In this document: positions 1 through 5,618 of the stretch, piece by piece
How the letters are laid out: every line of letters begins with the position of its first letter
Numbering within the stretch: the stretch's first letter is position 1
The notes under the pieces: model-generated
The model's input: the letters and a program-made list of their open reading frames with translations, nothing else
Told to the model about the DNA's origin: nothing
Databases searched by the model: none
Assembly: GCA_002068205.1 (NCBI GenBank)
Contig: MVZB01000094.1
Location: forward strand, 1-11,235
Reading direction: 5' to 3'
DNA length: 11,235 nucleotides
Source: a candidate division BRC1 bacterium ADurb.BinA292
Lineage (GTDB): Bacteria; Sumerlaeota; Sumerlaeia; MVZB01
Made by a program: the position numbers and the translations under genes

Positions 1-210
1 GCGCCGATCCGCGGCCGCCACATCTTCATGGAGCTGAGCGAGGATCATTTCACCGGCGAAGGCGACATGCACCTGTTCGCCGAGATGCTCAGCCACTTCT
101 TCGCGCTGTATGCGAGCGTCAATTCGTTTACTCAACTGACCGTCCGCGGGGCCATCCGCGGTGAGGTATACACATGGCCTCGACGACTGGGACAACAGAT
201 CATCCTGTAA
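1..210 (+). CDS. tssF: Type VI secretion baseplate protein TssF, C-terminal end (5' partial)
   Basis: The reading frame is open from the first base of the window and ends at TAA 208-210, giving the last 69 residues of a protein that normally has about 600. The visible part contains the family's C-terminal signature: a Glu-Met-Leu-Ser-His-Phe-Phe-Ala-Leu-Tyr-Ala-Ser-Val-Asn-Ser-Phe stretch, followed by a Thr-Trp-Pro-Arg-Arg-Leu-Gly-Gln end. TssF (VasA/ImpG) joins TssG and TssK in the wedge of the type VI secretion baseplate, a cytoplasmic assembly docked on the inner-membrane complex. Its last 37 bases overlap the start of tssG, the usual tssF-tssG order, which supports the assignment of both. 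Most of the protein lies outside the window, so its intactness cannot be judged. The family call is confident. Confidence 0.9.
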   Translation, partial: APIRGRHIFMELSEDHFTGEGDMHLFAEMLSHFFALYASVNSFTQLTVRGAIRGEVYTWPRRLGQQIIL

Positions 211-1259
211 GCGGAGCGCCGGCGGCGCCGCCGGCGCAACGCAGTGCGCGTCCGTCGCTGCTCGACGATCTGCTGCGTCATCCCCGCCGATACACGTTCT
301 TCCAGGCGCTGCGGATCCTGGAGCGATACTGCGGCGGCGAGCCGATCGGCCGCGCCGGGCTGCCGCGGCGCGAGGCGATTCGCCTGCGCGCCCACGCCGC
401 GCTCAGTTTTCCCGCGTGGGACCTCGAGGAGGCCGAGGAACTCCCCAATCCCTGGCGCCAGCCCGAAACACGCTACCGCCTGACGGTCACGTTCATGGGG
501 GTCTACGGCCCGGCGTCGCCATTGCCCGCCAACTACACCGAACTGCTGATCCGCCCCGAGGACGATGAAACGGACGAGGATCGCGAGCGCGTCCGCGATT
601 TCATCGATCTGTTTCATCACCGCAAGCTGTCGTTCGTCTACCGCTGCATGGCCAAGTATCGCTATCACCTGCTGTTCGAGCCGGGGGCGCGCGACCATTT
701 TTCGCGCTACATGCTTTCGCTGTTCGGTCGCGGCACGCGCGGCCTGGAGGGGTGGAATCGCCCGGTCCATCCCGAGCGGCTGATCCGATACGCCGGGCTG
801 CTGATGCAACAGCCGCGCTGCGCGGCCGGACTGGAAAGCCTGCTGCGCGATTTCCTGCGGCTGAAGATCAGCGTCCAGCAGTGCGTCGGTCGCTGGCTGC
901 GCGTCGAGGACCGCAATCAGCTGGGCGGCGCGTTCTGCGCGCTCGGGCAGGATCTGGTCGTCGGCTCCTCGATCTACGATCGCGCCGGCAAGATCCGCAT
1001 CTCGGTCGGTCCGGTCGGCTTCGCCAAGTTCAAGGATTTCCTTCCCTCGGGGAAGCTGACCGGGCAGTTGCGCGAGCTGGTGCGGATGTATCTGGTCGAT
1101 GAACTGGAATTCGATCTGGAGGTCTGGCTCAAGGGGGACGAGATACCGCCGCTGCAGATGGGCGGCGGCCCCGACGCGGCGATGCTCGGCTGGACGAGCT
1201 GGGCGGTGACCGGGCCGAGCCCCGACCGCGCCGTCGTTTTCAGTTGTCAGGCGCCCTGA
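174..1259 (+). CDS. tssG: Type VI secretion baseplate protein TssG
   Basis: This is a complete 361-residue protein, close to the usual TssG (VasB/ImpH) length. Family landmarks appear in order: the N-terminal Arg-Tyr-Thr-Phe-Phe-Gln-Ala-Leu-Arg-Ile-Leu-Glu motif (39-50); Phe-Met-Gly-Val-Tyr-Gly-Pro with Leu-Pro-x-Asn-Tyr-Thr-Glu-Leu-Leu (107-125); Asp-Phe-Ile-Asp-Leu-Phe-His-His-Arg with a Lys-Tyr-Arg end (142-163); the Val-Gly-Arg-Trp-Leu block (238-242); Gly-Pro-Val-Gly-Phe with Phe-Leu-Pro-Ser-Gly (279-293); and the C-terminal Leu-Gly-Trp-Thr-Ser-Trp (338-343). TssG binds TssF and recruits TssK and the VgrG hub in the baseplate. The ATG at 174 is preceded by GTGAGG (161-166) at 7-nt spacing. 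It lies inside the end of tssF (37-nt overlap), so translation is probably coupled. No further type VI gene follows before the convergent peroxiredoxin gene, so tssG is the last gene of its operon here. Confidence 0.93.
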   Translation: MASTTGTTDHPVSGAPAAPPAQRSARPSLLDDLLRHPRRYTFFQALRILERYCGGEPIGRAGLPRREAIRLRAHAALSFPAWDLEEAEELPNPWRQPETRYRLTVTFMGVYGPASPLPANYTELLIRPEDDETDEDRERVRDFIDLFHHRKLSFVYRCMAKYRYHLLFEPGARDHFSRYMLSLFGRGTRGLEGWNRPVHPERLIRYAGLLMQQPRCAAGLESLLRDFLRLKISVQQCVGRWLRVEDRNQLGGAFCALGQDLVVGSSIYDRAGKIRISVGPVGFAKFKDFLPSGKLTGQLRELVRMYLVDELEFDLEVWLKGDEIPPLQMGGGPDAAMLGWTSWAVTGPSPDRAVVFSCQAP

Positions 1260-1282
1260 GGAATTCGCCGGCCGTCTCGGGT

Positions 1283-1305
1283 CCGCGTCCTCGCGCGGGA
1301 CGCGG
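1283..1305. terminator. GC-rich hairpin after tssG, possible terminator
   Basis: CCGCGTCC (1283-1290) pairs perfectly with GGACGCGG (1298-1305) across a 7-nt loop, 24 nt after the tssG stop. It sits between two convergent operons, where a bidirectional terminator would be expected. There is no T-tract on either side, so it is not a classical intrinsic terminator. It may instead act as a Rho-assisted stop or an mRNA 3'-end stabiliser. Confidence 0.3.
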
Positions 1306-1379
1306 GATATGATCGACATGCCGCAAATTCAGACCGGCTCCGGCCGCCCCTTCCAGGGGCTTGGGGCTTTGGGGAGCGA

Positions 1380-1440
1380 CGCAGGGTTCCGGCCCGCGGA
1401 CGTCACCCTGCGCTTTATTCCGGTCGTCCGCTTCGCGGAC
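1380..1440. repeat. Two adjacent inverted repeats in the convergent intergenic zone
   Basis: CGCAGGGT (1380-1387) pairs with ACCCTGCG (1405-1412) across 17 nt. Just beyond, GTCCGC (1426-1431) pairs with GCGGAC (1435-1440) across a 3-nt loop. Both stems are perfect. The dense stems and the lack of a credible ORF suggest a non-coding repeat or 3'-end structure. I cannot tell from one copy whether it recurs in the genome. The 1260-1487 interval holds no gene I can support. Confidence 0.4.
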
Positions 1441-1484
1441 TCAGGATATCCGGGGACGACGGCGGAAACGTAGGTTACCGCCGG

Positions 1485-2126
1485 CTACCTGCCTGGCATC
1501 CCTGCCGGGATGCGGGCGTTTGGGGTTGCCGGGGGACCGGTGGTGTCGCTGCGCTCAACCACCGGCGACCCTCTGGCATCCCTGCCGGTATGCCTCAAGA
1601 ACTGAGACCACGCCATTCCCACCGTTGGAACCAATCCGGCGCGGCGGCTACGTGCCGGGGTCAGCTCGCGCACGGCCGCGATCACCTCATCGTCGTGCCC
1701 GGCGACGCTGACCTTGCGCCAGGCGCGCGCGATTCTGCCCTCGCGGTCGATGATGAAAGTCGAGCGTTCGACCCCCATGTATTTGCGCCCGTACATGCTC
1801 TTCTGCACCCACACGCCATAGGCCTCGCAGACCTGCTTTTCCTCGTCGGCCAGCAGCGGGAAATTCAAGTTGTGGTTGCGGATGAACTTGTCGTGCGACT
1901 TGAGCGAATCGGGGCTGACGCCGATGACGACGGCGCCCAGCTGCGCCAGCTCGTCGCGCGCGTCGCGGAACGCGCACGCCTCGCGCGTGCAGCCCGACGT
2001 GTTGTCCTTCGGATAGAAGTAGAGCACGACGATGTTCCGGCCGCGGAAGGAGGAGAGGGTCAGTTCCCCGCCCGCGCTGGAGGGAAGAGTGAAATCGGGG
2101 GCCGGCTGGCCTGCTTCGACGGGCAT
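1485..2126 (-). CDS. bcp: Thioredoxin-dependent peroxiredoxin (Bcp/PrxQ type) with repeat-derived C-terminal tail
   Basis: Residues 1-155 form a complete Bcp/PrxQ-type peroxiredoxin, which reduces hydrogen peroxide and alkyl hydroperoxides at the expense of thioredoxin in the cytoplasm. The active-site motif Pro39-Lys-Asp-Asn-Thr43-Ser-Gly-Cys46 carries the peroxidatic cysteine. Cys51, five residues on, is the expected resolving cysteine of the atypical two-Cys class, as in Escherichia coli Bcp. Arg121 precedes the Ser-Thr-Phe-Ile-Ile-Asp strand. The family normally ends near 150-160 residues. Here the frame runs on to 213 because the last 58 codons (1488-1661) read into a repeat element with palindromes. 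The tail is Arg/Pro/Gly-rich and unlike the catalytic part. The start ATG has a GGGAG Shine-Dalgarno (2135-2139) 8 nt upstream. It lies 141 bp downstream of the TolC-family lipoprotein gene, so it may share that transcript or have its own promoter. Function is confident; the fate of the tail is not known. Confidence 0.93.
   Translation of the reverse strand: MPVEAGQPAPDFTLPSSAGGELTLSSFRGRNIVVLYFYPKDNTSGCTREACAFRDARDELAQLGAVVIGVSPDSLKSHDKFIRNHNLNFPLLADEEKQVCEAYGVWVQKSMYGRKYMGVERSTFIIDREGRIARAWRKVSVAGHDDEVIAAVRELTPARSRRAGLVPTVGMAWSQFLRHTGRDARGSPVVERSDTTGPPATPNARIPAGMPGR
1493..1593. repeat. Composite palindromic repeat element (direct repeats flanking a hairpin)
   Basis: Two 21-nt direct copies starting CTGGCATCCCTGCCGG lie at 1493-1513 and 1573-1593, exactly 80 nt apart and differing at one base. 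Each copy is itself palindromic: GCATCCC-TGCC-GGGATGC is perfect at 1496-1513 and has one mismatch at 1576-1593. Between them CCGGTGGT (1537-1544) pairs perfectly with ACCACCGG (1558-1565) over a 13-nt loop. The minus strand reads as GRDARG, VVERSDTTG and ARIPAGMPGR. I recall these words as frequent C-terminal or short-ORF artefacts in planctomycete-type genomes, which points to a dispersed REP-like element. Its edges are uncertain, and the unusual sequence probably extends to about 1640. It overlaps the 3' end of the peroxiredoxin frame. Confidence 0.65.
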
Positions 2127-2170
2127 GGTTCGCGCTCCCGTTGGTCTGACGTCAAGCGTGTGGCTGGTTG

Positions 2171-2227
2171 GCGGGGCTCGCCGGTCGCGGCCGCGGTCTC
2201 AATTTATCGGAACGCGCCGAGCCCCGC
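2171..2227. repeat. 10-bp perfect inverted repeat between the lipoprotein and peroxiredoxin genes
   Basis: GCGGGGCTCG (2171-2180) pairs with CGAGCCCCGC (2218-2227) across 37 nt, in the 141-bp gap upstream of the peroxiredoxin. The spacer includes the only AT-rich patch of the gap (CAATTTATCGG, 2200-2210). It could be a stem that ends the efflux transcript, a regulator site or a repeat remnant. I could not fit a convincing -35/-10 pair. Confidence 0.35.
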
Positions 2228-2267
2228 AAGCGTCGCCGGAGCGGCGAACGCGGCCGCCCGCGGTCGT

Positions 2268-3788
2268 TCAATCCCCCACCGGCACGCGGCCGGTCACCTC
2301 GGCCCTGCGGATGAGGACCTGGTTCAGCTCGCGGCGGGCGGCGTCCAGTTCCAGCCGCGCGTCGAGCAGCGCGCGCTCGGCATCGAGCAGCTCGACAAAC
2401 GTCAGCTCGGCGGCGCTGTAGGCTGACAGGCTCGCCTCATACGTCGAGCGATTCTGCGGGAGGACGATCTCGCGGATGAGGGCCGCCGCGCGCCGGGCGA
2501 TCTCGCGTTCCTCCAGCCAGGCGGCGGCGCGGGCCTGCGCGGTGGCGCGCGCCTGCGCGCTCTCCGCCTCGTCGGCGGCGAGCCGGCCGCGCAGTTCGGC
2601 CAGATATGCCTCGGCCTGGGCAAAGGCCGGGCGCGGCGCGGGCCGGGCCGCCGCCTCCGCCGCGGGCATCCGCGGTTCGAACAGGCTTGCCCCCTGACTG
2701 GCCGGCGGCCGATTCATGATCTCGCCCATGCGGATCGCGATGGCGCCCAGCGCCGCCCGCGACTCGGCCAGCTTGACCTCCTGGCGCTGGTCCAGCGCGG
2801 AGCGCGCGAGCTCCGCCAACCCGACGTCGTTCAGCGGCAGATCCCGCGACGCGGGCGCGCCCAGCGCCGCCTCCGGGCCGCGCCCCAGCAGGGCGTTGAT
2901 CTCGGCGCGGGCGACCCGTTGCCGCGAATGCAGGTCCCGCAGTTCGTTCTTCAAGCGCTCGCGCAGCGTCTGCACCCGCAGCAGGTCCGCCTGGCCGGCC
3001 TGGCCCGCCGCGTAGCGCTGCTCGATGACCGCCAGCAGGTCGCCGACGAGCGAGAGATTCTCGCGCGTGGTCGCCTCGGCGCGGTGGAGATACTGATATT
3101 GAAAAAAAGCCTGCCCCGCCTCGATCAGCGCCGCGCGCAGCGCCAGTTCCCATTCGAGCCGGGCCATGCGCGCCTGCTCGCGGATCATCTCACCCTTGAA
3201 CGCGAGCGTGGAGGGGTAGGGAAAGAAGGCGTCCGTCATCGCGCGGTTGAGCGGATCGCCCGCGCCAGTCTCGAGCGTCGCCGTGAACGAACGGTATTGA
3301 TTGATCAGCGATTCGAGGTGCTCGGCCTGGCTGAACTGGCGGAGCGTCGCGCGCCAGCGTTCCTCCGCCGCACGGGCGGCGGGGCTGGCGACGGCAACCG
3401 CCAGAGCCAGTTCGGGCCATTCCAGCCGGTCGGCCAGCGCCGCGTCGCGCGCGGCGGGCGACGCGATCGTTTGCCGCAGGGCGTCGAGCCGGGCCGGCGA
3501 AATTTCCAGGACCGACGCCAGCACCTGCTCGCGCACCGGCTCGGAGGGGCTGGTCGCGGCGTCGGCCAGCGCAACCGGCGGCGGGCTCGCCGGGGCGGGG
3601 GCCGCGAGCTCTCCGGCCGCGGCCTGGGCCGTCCAAGCCAGCGTCCGCGCGCTGAACGGCAACTCGCGCTGCGCTTCATATTCGCTCAACCGGTCGCTGA
3701 ACGCCCGGTGGGCGCAGCCGCTGAGCGCCAGGGCCGGCAGCAGCGCGAAGCAGAAGAGCAACCGCAGGCAGGTGGTCCGATTGTTCAC
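2268..3788 (-). CDS. TolC-family outer-membrane efflux lipoprotein (second channel of the locus)
   Basis: This 506-residue protein begins with a lipoprotein signal peptide: a hydrophobic stretch at 10-22 and lipobox Leu22-Ser-Gly-Cys25, so Cys25 should be lipid-modified and the protein anchored in the outer membrane. The rest is Ala/Arg/Glu-rich and strongly helical, with the two-fold pattern of TolC-family channels: long helices around 205-300 (including Gln-Arg-Tyr-Ala-Ala-Gly-Gln-Ala at 257-264) and again around 385-495, ending in a Glu-Leu-Thr-Phe-Val-Glu-Leu-Leu-Asp-Ala-Glu-Arg motif (461-472) typical of the second half. Such proteins form the trimeric outer-membrane duct of RND pumps. 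The start is GTG (3788-3786), overlapping the previous gene's TGA by 4 nt, with a strong GGAGG at 3800-3796 and 7-nt spacing. About 60 residues after the lipobox are low-complexity and Ala/Pro-rich. It is the second outer-membrane factor in tandem; its match to the first is by fold only. Confidence 0.88.
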   Translation of the reverse strand: MNNRTTCLRLLFCFALLPALALSGCAHRAFSDRLSEYEAQRELPFSARTLAWTAQAAAGELAAPAPASPPPVALADAATSPSEPVREQVLASVLEISPARLDALRQTIASPAARDAALADRLEWPELALAVAVASPAARAAEERWRATLRQFSQAEHLESLINQYRSFTATLETGAGDPLNRAMTDAFFPYPSTLAFKGEMIREQARMARLEWELALRAALIEAGQAFFQYQYLHRAEATTRENLSLVGDLLAVIEQRYAAGQAGQADLLRVQTLRERLKNELRDLHSRQRVARAEINALLGRGPEAALGAPASRDLPLNDVGLAELARSALDQRQEVKLAESRAALGAIAIRMGEIMNRPPASQGASLFEPRMPAAEAAARPAPRPAFAQAEAYLAELRGRLAADEAESAQARATAQARAAAWLEEREIARRAAALIREIVLPQNRSTYEASLSAYSAAELTFVELLDAERALLDARLELDAARRELNQVLIRRAEVTGRVPVGD

Positions 3789-5119
3789 GGCCGGCCCTCC
3801 CCGTCGGGCGTCGCGCCGGCCGGCCGGGCCTCCGCCGTCGTTCCCAGCGCCCGTTCCAGCATCCCGATCGCCTGGCCGTGATCGGCCCGCGCGCGATGGT
3901 AGGCGAGTTGAAAGTTGTGCCAGGCCATCGTGGTTTCGAGCAGCGAGGCGAAGGCCGCCTGATCGGCCCGAAAGAGCGCCTCGGCCTGCGCCATCGCCGC
4001 CTGCGCCCGGGGCAACAGTTCCTCGCGGTACAGCCGGGCGAGCCGGTCGGTGGTGCGCACGCGCAGCCAGGCGTTGGCGACCGCTTCCCCGAGCCGGTTC
4101 AGTTCGGCGGCGGCGTCCAGCCGGGCGGCCTCGGCCAGCGCTTCGCGCTCGCGGATCAGCGCGTCGTTGCGCTGCTGCCAGATGGGCAGATTCATACCGC
4201 CGAGCGCGGTTCGCATCGTGTCGCCCATCATCGCCGGCACGTTGGCCTCGTTCATCCAGCCCAGCGTCAGATCGGGGAGGCGGCTCAGCCGCGCCAGATA
4301 GGCCTCGTATTCAGCTTGCTCGGCGCGCAGTCCGCTGATGCGCAGGCGCTGGGCCCACTGCTCGGCGCGGGCGTACAGTTCCTGGCGATCGTCGGTGACC
4401 GGATAGATCGGCGCCGCCGTGACCGGCCCGATGACGGCGCCGGGCGGCAGATTGAGCAGGGCGCGGAGCCGCTCGGCGCGCGCGACGCGCTCGTCGGCCA
4501 GCAGCAGGCGATCGTAGGCCAACTGCGCCGCCTGGCTTTCGGCGCGGAAGGCCTCGGCAAGCTGCGTGCGTCCGGTCCGCAACTCGCCATACGCCAGCAA
4601 AGCCTGGTTGCGCAGGATCACCTCGACGCGCGCCGTGATCGGCGCGGCCTGATCGAGGTAATACAGTTCGTACCAGGCGTCCTTGACGTCGATCAGCAGG
4701 TCGCGCGCGGCGATCTCGTATTCGAGGCGCATCACGTCCGCTTCGCGGGCGGCCAGCTCGCCGCGGGCCCACAGCTTGCGCCACCAGGGGAGCTCCTGCC
4801 GGATGCCGAAACTCCAGCCGCGTTCGAGCATCGGCATCGGCTCGGTCAGATCCACGCCGGCCTCGAGCATCGGATCGGGCAGGCTGGCGGCTTGCGGGAT
4901 CGTCTGAATCGCGGCGAACCAGCGCCGACGCGCGGCGGCCAGCGCCGGGTTGCGTTCCAGCGCCAGCCGCAGCGCCTGGTGCAGCGTCGGCGCGGTCGCC
5001 AGCGCCTCGGCCTGATCCGGCGGCAACGGCGGCTGCTGCGCGGCGGGCCACTGCGGCGGAGCGCCGACCGGAGCGGGCAGCGCGAGGATGAGCAGCGGCG
5101 CTGGGATTCTTGGCGGCAT
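3785..5119 (-). CDS. TolC-family outer-membrane efflux protein (CusC/CzcC-like)
   Basis: This 444-residue protein has a short hydrophobic N-terminus (residues 7-20) fitting a signal peptide without a lipobox. The mature part opens with Thr-Leu-His-Gln-Ala-Leu-Arg-Leu-Ala-Leu-Glu-Arg-Asn-Pro (45-58), the standard TolC-family entry motif. A Leu-Pro-Asp-Pro-Met-Leu strand (80-85) and Gln-Glu-Leu-Pro-Trp-Trp (108-113) follow, as in outer-membrane factors of metal pumps. The fold repeats: Leu-Pro-Asp-Leu-Thr-Leu-Gly-Trp-Met (281-289) to Leu-Pro-Ile-Trp (311-314). Methionines are unusually dense at the strand positions (84, 95, 97, 289, 297, 298, 302, 309), which could suit copper or silver. The role would be the trimeric exit duct for the adjacent pump. 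Its ATG lies 1 nt after the DinB-gene stop, and no clear Shine-Dalgarno is visible, so translational coupling is likely. The Ala/Pro-rich C-terminus overlaps the next gene by 4 nt. Confidence 0.9.
   Translation of the reverse strand: MPPRIPAPLLILALPAPVGAPPQWPAAQQPPLPPDQAEALATAPTLHQALRLALERNPALAAARRRWFAAIQTIPQAASLPDPMLEAGVDLTEPMPMLERGWSFGIRQELPWWRKLWARGELAAREADVMRLEYEIAARDLLIDVKDAWYELYYLDQAAPITARVEVILRNQALLAYGELRTGRTQLAEAFRAESQAAQLAYDRLLLADERVARAERLRALLNLPPGAVIGPVTAAPIYPVTDDRQELYARAEQWAQRLRISGLRAEQAEYEAYLARLSRLPDLTLGWMNEANVPAMMGDTMRTALGGMNLPIWQQRNDALIREREALAEAARLDAAAELNRLGEAVANAWLRVRTTDRLARLYREELLPRAQAAMAQAEALFRADQAAFASLLETTMAWHNFQLAYHRARADHGQAIGMLERALGTTAEARPAGATPDGEGRP
3796..3800 (-). promoter_or_regulatory. 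Strong ribosome binding site for the GTG-started lipoprotein gene
   Basis: The minus strand reads GGAGG at 3800-3796, seven nucleotides before GTG 3788. It supports the non-ATG start, which is the one placing a full lipoprotein signal peptide at the N-terminus. Confidence 0.6.
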
Positions 5120-5120
5120 G

Positions 5121-5618
5121 TTACTGCGGAGCGGGTGCGGGCGAGAGGAATTCGTCCCGCGTCAGCCACAATTCCTCGATGCGGTACATGTGAAACTGAT
5201 CATGCAGCATCAGGTGGCGGACCATGATCGCGGGGGTGTAGTGCGTGTATTGCGGATGGACGGCGGGCCGCGACCAGAAGTCGGCGTCGGCCGCGCGCGC
5301 CAGTTCGACGACGCGGGCGCGCGATTCGTCGAACTCAGCCAGCGTTCGGTTCAGGTCCATCCGCAGATAGTAATCGTCGGGATTCGACTCGCCGCCGAAG
5401 TAGGTGAATTCCGGGCGCGCTTCTTCCTGAAACCGGCGCCAGCGCTCGAAGAAGAAATCGCGCTCGACCGTCGCGACATGACAGGCGTGTTCATGGATCG
5501 TCCATTTGCCCGCGAGGCGCCGCCGGCGCAGCAGCTCGGCGGGGATCGGGGCCAGCAGTTCGCGCAGCAGCCGCGGGGCGCGCTCCAGGCAGGTGATGGC
5601 GGCATCCAGTTCAAGCAT
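5121..5618 (-). CDS. DinB-fold putative metal-dependent protein
   Basis: The protein has the four-helix-bundle pattern of the DinB/YfiT superfamily, whose members bind a divalent metal through three histidines and are often thiol-dependent transferases or hydrolases. Counting from the longer start (ATG 5639, 172 residues), the likely ligands are His54 in the Trp-Thr-Ile-His-Glu-His-Ala-Cys-His segment and the His146-Asp-Gln-Phe-His150 pair near the C-terminus. I prefer the ATG at 5618 (165 residues): GGAGAG at 5632-5627 lies 8 nt upstream, and the result is a compact 8-nt overlap with the cusA stop (ATGCTTGA). The longer start would overlap cusA by 29 nt without a ribosome binding site. The stop is one base from the next gene's ATG, so the gene is embedded in the efflux operon. 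No substrate can be inferred; a link to copper handling is only guilt by association. Confidence 0.82.
   Translation of the reverse strand: MLELDAAITCLERAPRLLRELLAPIPAELLRRRRLAGKWTIHEHACHVATVERDFFFERWRRFQEEARPEFTYFGGESNPDDYYLRMDLNRTLAEFDESRARVVELARAADADFWSRPAVHPQYTHYTPAIMVRHLMLHDQFHMYRIEELWLTRDEFLSPAPAPQ

Noticed and set aside
132..1319. 395-codon minus-strand open frame antisense to tssG
   Set aside because: The translation has no recognisable motif, while the plus strand shows tssG landmarks throughout; an effect of high GC content.
1493..1593. Possible CRISPR array, because of two spaced direct repeats
   Set aside because: Only two copies, the interval contains its own hairpin rather than spacer-like unique sequence, and no cas gene is present.
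1361..1711. 116-codon plus-strand frame in the repeat zone
   Set aside because: It runs through hairpins and repeats and then into the antisense of the peroxiredoxin; there is no family match or plausible ribosome binding site.
2127..2160. TTGACG on the minus strand as a -35 box for the peroxiredoxin gene
   Set aside because: At standard spacing the -10 element would fall on the start codon and no -10-like hexamer is there.
2919..3881. 320-codon plus-strand open frame antisense to the lipoprotein gene
   Set aside because: Arg-rich composition typical of a shadow frame, and it conflicts with a well-supported lipoprotein gene with strong ribosome binding site.
3878..5227. 449-codon plus-strand open frame antisense to the first TolC-family gene
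   Set aside because: Low-complexity Gly/Arg/Gln-rich translation with no family features; the opposite strand encodes a complete TolC-family protein with coupled start and stop.
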